This document shows positions 1 through 4,720 of a stretch of DNA of 5,871 nucleotides, in pieces; the stretch's first letter is position 1; the number at the start of each line of letters is the position of its first letter. The notes under the pieces were generated by a model. It was not told the origin of the DNA. It worked only from the letters and a program-made list of their open reading frames with translations, and made no database searches. The stretch comes from an uncultured Lacticaseibacillus sp. Its GTDB lineage: Bacteria; Bacillota; Bacilli; Lactobacillales; Lactobacillaceae. The DNA is taken from NCBI GenBank assembly GCA_934339215.1, contig CAKRHU010000112.1, forward strand, positions 1-5,871, read 5' to 3'. The position numbers and the translations under genes are program-made.

Positions 1-278
1 CTTTGATAAGACAAACCGGTTGCTTCGTTGATCGGTAAACAATCCATATCTGCGCGCAAGCCGATGGTTTTAGCCGATGAGCCGCGCTTCAGTTGTCCCA
101 CTACCCCAAGGCCGCCGATATGTTCGGTCACTGCAAAACCATAGTTGCGCAATTTTTCCGTAACTAACTGCGCAGTGTTGACCGTATCCAGTCCCAATTC
201 TGGGTGTTCATGTAAGTGATGACGCAGTTGCGCGAATTCACCTTGCCACGCGTCCAGTGGCGCTAAATTGTGAGTCAT
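1..278 (-). CDS. M20-family amidohydrolase (aminoacylase/hippurate hydrolase type), 5' part only
   Basis: Only the first 92 codons are inside the window; the gene runs off the left edge. The ATG at 276-278 has a GGAGG (284-288) five bases upstream. The protein begins MTHNLAPLDAWQ, followed by RHHLHEHPELGL (residues 19-30), the usual N-terminal helix of M20 amidohydrolases, and by GLRADMDCLPI at 73-83. That second block is the family's metal-site strand, with Asp77 at the place of the HxD aspartate of other M20 peptidases. Cys80 replaces the common Ala in DMDALPI; it is not a known ligand position. Members are cytoplasmic metal-dependent hydrolases that remove acyl groups from N-acyl amino acids or related amides. 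The CGHD metal motif and the lid domain lie outside the window, so activity and substrate cannot be judged. A terminator upstream (355-382) and a candidate promoter (310-339) suggest its own transcript. Confidence 0.88.
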   Translation of the reverse strand, partial: MTHNLAPLDAWQGEFAQLRHHLHEHPELGLDTVNTAQLVTEKLRNYGFAVTEHIGGLGVVGQLKRGSSAKTIGLRADMDCLPINEATGLSYQ

Positions 279-309
279 AAGAACCTCCGGTGAAACTGTG
301 ATACGTTTG

Positions 310-339
310 ATTGTACCGCAAACATGAGATAATGGTTAA
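310..339 (-). promoter_or_regulatory. Candidate promoter of the M20 amidohydrolase gene
   Basis: On the minus strand a -35 TTAACC (334-339, 4 of 6 to consensus) is followed after 18 bases by a -10 TACAAT (310-315, 5 of 6). This predicts a start near 303 and a leader of about 25 bases that contains the GGAGG. It lies between the preceding gene's terminator and the start codon, where a promoter is expected. A perfect palindrome (340-353) abuts the -35. Judged by eye only. Confidence 0.45.
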
Positions 340-353
340 TTTATCGTGATAAA
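340..353. repeat. 14-bp perfect palindrome, candidate operator
   Basis: TTTATCGTGATAAA consists of two 6-base arms around a GT centre. It sits directly upstream of the candidate -35 of the amidohydrolase gene and next to the terminator at 355-382. It is too short and AT-rich to act as a terminator, and its position fits a binding site for a dimeric regulator. I do not recognise the regulator, and a chance palindrome of this size in AT-rich DNA is possible. Confidence 0.35.
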
Positions 354-354
354 A

Positions 355-382
355 CAAAAAGCCGCTGATCAGCGACTTTTTG
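355..382 (-). terminator. Intrinsic terminator after the LD-carboxypeptidase gene
   Basis: The minus strand reads five A, GTCGC, TGATCA, GCGGC, five T. The GC-rich stem is flanked by A/T tracts that also pair. One stem position is a G-T wobble on the minus strand but a C-A mismatch on the plus strand, so it suits minus-strand transcription. The TGA stop codon of the gene (369-371) lies inside the hairpin, in the apical part. Confidence 0.82.
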
Positions 383-1328
383 TAAAACGAACTGTTTGAG
401 CCACTGCATCGAATTCAGCAAAATCTCCGATCGGCGTGGTCATCATCGGCACTGTGTGACATGAATCATAATCGTAAATCACCGGAAGCGGTTGACCATT
501 GAGCACTTCAAGTAAACTGTCGATTGGTGCCCGCCCAGTACCAACATCATCAAACAGCGCATGTTTACCCAGGATCACACCCCGGACTTGATCGAAAATA
601 CCTGCATTTTTCAACATGGCAAAGCTACGTTCGACGGTGGCAGCGTCTTTTTCCGCATCTTCGATGAACAACAGATCATTATGCGTCAACTGCGGGAAGT
701 ACGCCGAGTGAATAAATCCAGACATCGTATTGAGATTACCGCCAATGATCCGGCCTGATAATTGCGGCGTTTGCGTATAACCCCAATGATTGGCATGCAT
801 TTGCTTAGGCACACTAAAGCTTTCCCAATTGGTATGATCATCGGTCCACGTCGCAGGGGCTTGAAGCGTGGTATCACCAGCCAACACGGCTTGAAAATCC
901 TTCAGCGACTCATCAACAATTGGTGACCACTCACCAAACCCAGCCACCAACGTTGGCCCGTACAAGACCCGACAGTTTGGCGCTTTGGTATAAACGGCTA
1001 ACAACAAAGCAGTCACATCTGAATAGCCAACGATGGTTTTGGGATGGGCATTTAGATAATCATAATCGAGGTACGGCAACATCGCATTGCTATTCATGCC
1101 GCCGATCGTCGCCATTAAAATATCGACTTGCGGATCGTGGATCAAGGCATTGAGTTCTGCCACCCGCGCTTGGATCGAGCCGCTACGGTAACCATCTGCT
1201 TGTCCAGTTAACGCACCAGCTACCAACTGATAGCCCGCTGCTTGTAAAAACTTCTGCGCCCGGGCAAAGCGTACCGGACTCGTTGCCGTAATCGGCGTCG
1301 ACGGTGAGAAAAAGCCAATTGTAGTCAT
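369..1328 (-). CDS. S66-family LD-carboxypeptidase / MccF-like serine peptidase
   Basis: The protein has 319 residues. S66 peptidases use a Ser-Glu-His triad; LdcA members trim the L,D-linked terminal D-Ala of muropeptide tetrapeptides in the cytoplasm, and MccF members cleave microcin C-type nucleotide-peptide toxins. The visible signatures are GYSDVTALL (101-109, nucleophile Ser103), a GGNLNTMSG core (196-204), FIEDAEKD (221-228, likely Glu223) and SCHTVPMMTTPIGD (289-302, likely His291). The triad therefore looks complete and the length is normal. The N-terminal MTTIGFFSPSTPITATSP resembles the MccF-like branch, but substrate cannot be decided from sequence alone. There is no signal peptide. 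An in-frame ATG 14 codons upstream lies inside the gltX terminator and lacks a good ribosome binding site, so the ATG at 1326-1328 behind AAGGGGAT is chosen. Clear terminators flank the gene on both sides; no convincing promoter is seen in the 32 bases between the upstream terminator and the start. Confidence 0.9.
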   Translation of the reverse strand: MTTIGFFSPSTPITATSPVRFARAQKFLQAAGYQLVAGALTGQADGYRSGSIQARVAELNALIHDPQVDILMATIGGMNSNAMLPYLDYDYLNAHPKTIVGYSDVTALLLAVYTKAPNCRVLYGPTLVAGFGEWSPIVDESLKDFQAVLAGDTTLQAPATWTDDHTNWESFSVPKQMHANHWGYTQTPQLSGRIIGGNLNTMSGFIHSAYFPQLTHNDLLFIEDAEKDAATVERSFAMLKNAGIFDQVRGVILGKHALFDDVGTGRAPIDSLLEVLNGQPLPVIYDYDSCHTVPMMTTPIGDFAEFDAVAQTVRFTKSR

Positions 1329-1334
1329 AACAGC

Positions 1335-1342
1335 ATCCCCTT
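1335..1342 (-). promoter_or_regulatory. Ribosome binding site deciding the LD-carboxypeptidase start
   Basis: AAGGGGAT on the minus strand places GGGGA seven bases before the ATG at 1326-1328. The longer in-frame alternative starting at 1370 has no comparable site and would begin within a terminator hairpin, so the shorter 319-residue form is favoured. Confidence 0.7.
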
Positions 1343-1360
1343 GTTGGTTAAGGCTAGCAC

Positions 1361-1392
1361 AAAAAATCACCTCACAAAAGCGAGATGATTTT
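1361..1392 (-). terminator. Intrinsic terminator after gltX
   Basis: On the minus strand AAAATCATCTCGC pairs with GTGAGGTGATTTT around a TTTT loop, followed by further T residues (six T at 1361-1366). The stem is 13 bp and includes two G-T wobbles that would be A-C mismatches on the plus strand, so it is designed for minus-strand RNA. It begins about ten bases after the gltX stop codon. Confidence 0.88.
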
Positions 1393-1401
1393 ATTTGGAC
1401 C

Positions 1402-2892
1402 TTATTTTTCGATCAGCGCTAAGACGCGATCAATGTTGGCCATGACCTTTTGGCGGCCCATTAATTCCATGGTTTCAGCCAATTGTGGGCCGTGCATATG
1501 GAAGGTGGCTGCGATCCGTACTGGCATGAAGAGCTTGCGGCCCTTAACGCCTAAGGCCAAGCGGATTTGGTAAACTTCTTGGTTGATGAAGTAAGCAGTG
1601 AAGACGTCTAAGGCTTCAAGCTTTTCTTTCAACAACTTGATGATCGGCAAGGCATTGTCATCGGCGATTTCTTTCATTTCGTCTTCAGTCAATTCCGTGC
1701 GATCTTCAAAGAAGATACTGGACAAGTCAACGACTTGTTGGGTGTAGCTCATTTGAGGAATGTACAAGCTGATCATTTGACGCGCCCATTCGATGGTGTT
1801 GGCGTCAGGATCTGCAGGCACACGGCCGGCTTCGATCAAGTTTTCCAAGGCCAAAGCAGTGAGCTCTGAAGGTTGAGTTTCCTTGATGTACTTGTTGTTG
1901 ACCCATTCCAACTTCTTTTGGTCAAAACGCGCAGGCGATTTGCTCAAGCGCTTTTCATCAAATAACTTGATGAATTCCTTTTTGGTGAAAATTTCGTCTT
2001 CACCTTTAGGCGACCAGCCAAGCAAGGTGATGAAGTTGAACATCGCGTTTGGCAAGTAGCCCAGTTCACGATATTGTTCGATGAACTGCAAGACGTTTTC
2101 GTCACGCTTGGAAAGCTTTTTACCAGTGGCGCCGTTGATGATCAAAGTCATGTGACCAAAGACTGGGGCTTCCCAGCCTAACGCATCGTAAACAGCCATT
2201 TGCTTTGGGGTGTTGGCGATATGGTCATCCCCACGTAAAACGTGAGTAATTTCCATCAAATGATCGTCAATGACCACCGCAAAGTTGTAAGTTGGCATGC
2301 CGTCGCGCTTTAAGATGACAAAGTCGCCGCCAATGGTGTTACCATCGATGGAAATATCGCCTTTGACGATATCTTGCCATGCATACGTTTTATCTTCTGG
2401 AATGTGGAAGCGAATGACTGGGGTCAAGCCCTTAGCCTTAGCGGCATCGATCTTGGCTTGCTTTTCAGCTTCAGTCAAGCCTTCATATTCGTAAACGTAA
2501 TGCGGCATTTCGTGGTTAGCTTGTTGTGCTTCACGATCGGCTTGCAATTCTTCTTCAGTCTTGTAAGATTCGTAAGCCTTGCCTTCAGCCAGCAATTGGT
2601 TGATGTATTTCATGTAGATGTCTTTGCGTTCAGACTGACGGTACGGCCCGAAGTCGCCGCCTTTATCTGGACCTTCATCCCAATCAATGCCTAACCAGTG
2701 CAGGTTTTCGATTTGGCTTTTTTCACCATCAGCAATGTTACGTTTTTGGTCGGTATCTTCAATGCGAAGTACCATCGTCCCATTGTAATGACGTGCGAAA
2801 AGATAGTTGAACAGTGCCGTCCGGGCATTTCCGATGTGAAGATGGCCGGTTGGACTTGGTGCATAGCGCACCCGAATTGGTCGATCTGCCAA
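1402..2892 (-). CDS. gltX: Glutamyl-tRNA synthetase (GluRS), TTG start
   Basis: The protein has 496 residues, the usual length for bacterial GluRS. It charges tRNA with glutamate in the cytoplasm; in lactobacilli it is generally expected also to charge tRNA-Gln for later amidation, which is inference here. The class I signatures are clear: [19 protein letters not shown] at the start (HIGH equivalent HIGN, residues 19-22), the IEDTD block (44-48), the [13 protein letters not shown] region (219-231) and the KMSKS equivalent KLSKR (259-263). The anticodon-binding helical domain fills roughly 300-496. The cysteine pair of the zinc knuckle found in many GluRS is replaced ([10 protein letters not shown], 107-116), and the whole protein has no cysteine. 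The start is TTG at 2890-2892, nine bases after GGAGG. This gives [16 protein letters not shown], the normal N-terminus; an ATG three to five bases upstream is out of frame. A candidate promoter lies just upstream and a terminator just downstream. Confidence 0.98.
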   Translation of the reverse strand: MADRPIRVRYAPSPTGHLHIGNARTALFNYLFARHYNGTMVLRIEDTDQKRNIADGEKSQIENLHWLGIDWDEGPDKGGDFGPYRQSERKDIYMKYINQLLAEGKAYESYKTEEELQADREAQQANHEMPHYVYEYEGLTEAEKQAKIDAAKAKGLTPVIRFHIPEDKTYAWQDIVKGDISIDGNTIGGDFVILKRDGMPTYNFAVVIDDHLMEITHVLRGDDHIANTPKQMAVYDALGWEAPVFGHMTLIINGATGKKLSKRDENVLQFIEQYRELGYLPNAMFNFITLLGWSPKGEDEIFTKKEFIKLFDEKRLSKSPARFDQKKLEWVNNKYIKETQPSELTALALENLIEAGRVPADPDANTIEWARQMISLYIPQMSYTQQVVDLSSIFFEDRTELTEDEMKEIADDNALPIIKLLKEKLEALDVFTAYFINQEVYQIRLALGVKGRKLFMPVRIAATFHMHGPQLAETMELMGRQKVMANIDRVLALIEK

Positions 2893-2901
2893 TGCATTAC
2901 G

Positions 2902-2906
2902 CCTCC
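2902..2906 (-). promoter_or_regulatory. Ribosome binding site deciding the gltX TTG start
   Basis: GGAGG lies nine bases before the in-frame TTG (2890-2892). An ATG at 2895-2897 is only four bases away and is out of frame with gltX; it opens an 84-codon shadow frame of no recognisable family. No in-frame ATG exists between the ribosome binding site and the conserved YAPSPTG block, so TTG is the only sensible start. Confidence 0.75.
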
Positions 2907-2931
2907 ATTTTTCTTTAAACAATGCGTTACT

Positions 2932-2960
2932 AGTGTACCACAGACACACACGGCTTGCAG
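2932..2960 (-). promoter_or_regulatory. Candidate extended -10 promoter of gltX
   Basis: The minus strand has TGGTACACT, which is a TGn extension plus -10 TACACT (2932-2937, 4 of 6). A weak -35 CTGCAA (2955-2960, 3 of 6) lies 17 bases upstream. It predicts a start near 2925 and a leader of about 33 bases. The -10 extension compensates for the poor -35. It is a moderate call; read-through from the DUF805 gene is also possible because no strong terminator separates the two. Confidence 0.4.
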
Positions 2961-2970
2961 AAAAAATCCA

Positions 2971-3414
2971 CTAGGCGATGCTCGGTTGATACGACCACCA
3001 CAATAATAGCGCCCCGCTGGCTAACGTCCCCACTAATGCGAGCTTGCCGATCAGCCCGTGCAAGAAGATAAAGCCGATCGCCATCACCGCTTCGACGAGC
3101 ATCACCACCACGCCTTTGCGCCAGTCGATCCCGGCATCGCGCAGGCGTCTAATTTGTAGTGCCGTACTTGGCAAAATGGTCACCACAATGATAGCAATCA
3201 GCGTGACGATCAAAATCTGTCGCAAGTTAGCGCTTGTGTAGATGGCTTCACCTTGCACGATCACAACAAAATTCAAAATCAGCGACAACAAATACCCAAA
3301 CAACCACATCCACCAATATTCTGAGCGACTCGACCGCCCAGAAAAATTGCCAGCGTTGCGCCCCCACGCCCAAATCGCGTGCAAGTGTTTGGCCCCATAC
3401 CAGCGATTATGCAT
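2971..3414 (-). CDS. DUF805 family integral membrane protein
   Basis: The protein has 147 residues and matches the layout of DUF805 (YhaH-like) small membrane proteins. It has FSGRSSRSEYWW at residues 24-35, the family's hallmark near the first membrane helix, and RRLRDAGIDW at 89-98 before the third helix. About four hydrophobic segments are visible (roughly 35-54, 66-83, 101-119, 122-140). The molecular function of this family is not established, and I propose none. The start is the ATG at 3412-3414, five bases after GGAGGTGA. An in-frame ATG five codons upstream overlaps that ribosome binding site and is rejected. The gene lies between the sortase terminator and gltX and has a candidate promoter of its own. 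Nothing ties it to pilus assembly except position. Confidence 0.88.
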   Translation of the reverse strand: MHNRWYGAKHLHAIWAWGRNAGNFSGRSSRSEYWWMWLFGYLLSLILNFVVIVQGEAIYTSANLRQILIVTLIAIIVVTILPSTALQIRRLRDAGIDWRKGVVVMLVEAVMAIGFIFLHGLIGKLALVGTLASGALLLWWSYQPSIA

Positions 3415-3419
3415 CGCGC

Positions 3420-3427
3420 TCACCTCC
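3420..3427 (-). promoter_or_regulatory. Ribosome binding site deciding the DUF805 start
   Basis: GGAGGTGA is a near-perfect anti-16S match, five bases before the ATG at 3412-3414. The upstream ATG at 3427-3429 overlaps its first base and so cannot use it. The AGGTG part can pair with CACCT at 3444-3448 (minus-strand reading) in any transcript that includes both. Confidence 0.75.
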
Positions 3428-3435
3428 ATACGCTG

Positions 3436-3463
3436 ATTATCTCAGGTGGCGATTTTTTTGCAA
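3436..3463 (-). promoter_or_regulatory. Candidate promoter of the DUF805 gene
   Basis: On the minus strand a -35 TTGCAA (3458-3463, 4 of 6) and a -10 GATAAT (3436-3441, 5 of 6) are 16 bases apart. A run of seven A overlaps the -35 and spacer. The start would fall near 3429, leaving a very short leader with the ribosome binding site almost at the 5' end. The -10 lies within a small inverted repeat CTGA-TTATC-TCAG (3433-3445, plus-strand reading). Confidence 0.45.
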
Positions 3464-3484
3464 GCGGTTTCGTTTCTTCCTATT

Positions 3485-3515
3485 AAAAAGATGCCTCAAC
3501 ATCGAGACATCTTTT
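3485..3515 (-). terminator. Intrinsic terminator after the sortase gene
   Basis: The minus strand reads AAAAGATGTCTC, loop GATGTT, GAGGCATCTTTTT: a 12-bp stem with one G-T wobble and a T run. It begins ten bases after the sortase stop codon and ends the pilus operon. Confidence 0.9.
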
Positions 3516-3525
3516 CAACTTGTAA

Positions 3526-4668
3526 TTACTGCCGGATCTGCCAAATCCCATCGACGTATTGAATCATGGCGACTTGAGCTTTGGTTGGATACAATTGCAT
3601 CTTTTGTTGGGCGAGTCGCTTCACCCCAGCTTTGATGCGCAAGTCGGTGCTTTGCAGGCGATACATGGCGCCAGGCAAATCATCAATATGGCCGCGGCCC
3701 GTTTCATCGGTGGTGACAGTCAGCTTCTGTTTATGCCGATATAGTGGCTTACCATTCGGTTTACATAACGCGAACGTGAGATTTGGCACCGGCTGGCCGT
3801 CGCGATCCACCACTTGAAACCACAGATCAAACAAGTGCCGCTTCAACAACAACACATGAATGTGCCTGCCGATCAAAGCTAACAAACCTAACAATGCGAG
3901 GATACAGGCAACTAAAATGGCAAGTTGTTGCCAACGTTCACGATTTTGAGCAGCGGCGACTTGTTTGGCAATCGCCGGCGTGTAAGGCACCCGCTTGCCC
4001 GAGACCAACATGCGATGAGAGTTGATCATATATGGTGTGCAAGTCAACAAGGTCGCAAGGTCTTTGCCCGGTTCAATTTGCAAAATCGACGTATTAGACG
4101 GCAATACCACTTGAATGCGGAACACTTTGTACGCCAAGTGCTTGCCTGCGACTTTTAAAACGAAGACGTTCCCTTTTTTCACTCGGTTGAGATCAGAGAA
4201 CAAACGCCGATCCACTAAGCCGCGGTGTCCGGCGATCACAGTGTGCGTGTTAAGGCCGCCAGTCGGCATCGATGTGCCTGGCACCACTGCTGCGCCTACC
4301 GCTAGTGTTTCTTCTGCCAGCGTTTTGAATAGCGGAACGGTGAGGTTGATTTTAGGAATGATCACCTCGCCAAGTTGATTTTTTTGCAAGTTGACTTTAT
4401 CCGCCTTCGTCAATCCGGAAAAAGGATCGGCGTTAGCGTGTAAGCCAGACTTTTGCAACTTGGCATTGGCTTTGGCCATTTCTGCTTGTTGCTTTTTCGC
4501 GTTGGCGGCATTTTGCTTGTCGACTCGCGCGACCCGCGCCCGATCAAGCATCGTGTTCAAGGCGCCTGAATAAAATGGGTACAGCGCCACGCCGATGCCG
4601 GCGAGCAACAAAATGAAGGCGATGGCTTGCGTCACCAAATGCTGACGCGGACGGGGATGTTTGGACAT
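3526..4668 (-). CDS. srtC: Class C (pilus-specific) sortase with C-terminal Cna-B-like extension
   Basis: The protein has 380 residues, longer than the roughly 280-300 typical of class C sortases. Class C sortases are membrane-bound cysteine transpeptidases that polymerise LPxTG pilins. A positively charged N-terminus is followed by membrane helix 1 (about 12-31), a charged helical segment (about 36-75) and the DPF lid motif (81-83) that marks class C. The catalytic domain has AGHRG with His148, TLLTCTPY with Cys210, and SHRMLV with Arg219. Membrane helix 2 spans about 247-267, followed by basic RHIHVLLLKRH. Residues about 280-345 then form an extra domain resembling a Cna-B/transthyretin sandwich (VVDRDGQPVPNLTF, TTDETGRGHIDDLPGAMYRL). 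By the positive-inside rule this extra domain faces the cytoplasm, which is odd. The ATG at 4668 has AGGAG (4675-4679) six bases upstream. The gene follows the backbone pilin gene by 52 bases, across a terminator. Confidence 0.95.
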   Translation of the reverse strand: MSKHPRPRQHLVTQAIAFILLLAGIGVALYPFYSGALNTMLDRARVARVDKQNAANAKKQQAEMAKANAKLQKSGLHANADPFSGLTKADKVNLQKNQLGEVIIPKINLTVPLFKTLAEETLAVGAAVVPGTSMPTGGLNTHTVIAGHRGLVDRRLFSDLNRVKKGNVFVLKVAGKHLAYKVFRIQVVLPSNTSILQIEPGKDLATLLTCTPYMINSHRMLVSGKRVPYTPAIAKQVAAAQNRERWQQLAILVACILALLGLLALIGRHIHVLLLKRHLFDLWFQVVDRDGQPVPNLTFALCKPNGKPLYRHKQKLTVTTDETGRGHIDDLPGAMYRLQSTDLRIKAGVKRLAQQKMQLYPTKAQVAMIQYVDGIWQIRQ

Positions 4669-4683
4669 GCGAGGCTCCTATCT

Positions 4684-4709
4684 AAAAAAGACGCGGCTGC
4701 CCGCGCCTT
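4684..4709 (-). terminator. Intrinsic terminator between pilin and sortase genes
   Basis: On the minus strand GGCGCGG pairs with CCGCGTC around the tetraloop GCAG, followed by six T. The 7-bp GC-rich stem has one G-T wobble and is extended by two A-T pairs. It sits 11 bases after the pilin stop codon and ends only a few bases before the sortase ribosome binding site. Sortase transcription would need read-through or a start close by. The likely effect is more pilin than sortase mRNA. Confidence 0.87.
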
Positions 4710-4720
4710 CAATGCCTTAA

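Noticed and set aside
296..315. Possible catabolite-response (cre) site
   Set aside because: An AAACGTATCA-like stretch near the amidohydrolase promoter fits only the central CG and a few bases of the consensus on either strand.
2374..2694. 106-codon open frame on the plus strand
   Set aside because: It is wholly antisense to conserved gltX sequence, with no family resemblance; a shadow.
2691..2897. Minus-strand frame opened by the ATG at 2895-2897
   Set aside because: It overlaps the conserved start of gltX in another frame and shows no family features. Only its ATG matters, as a possible competitor for initiation.
2893..2970. T-box leader for gltX
   Set aside because: The leader is under 80 bases and lacks the T-box sequence and an antiterminator; too short for this riboswitch.
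2955..2985. Possible terminator between DUF805 and gltX
   Set aside because: A run of six T follows the stop codon on the minus strand, but the only hairpin I find has about four pairs with a bulge, too weak to call.
3234..3635. 133-codon open frame on the plus strand
   Set aside because: It spans the antisense of DUF805, the sortase terminator and the end of the sortase gene. It has no recognisable domain and a low-complexity Ser/Thr/Arg composition: a shadow.
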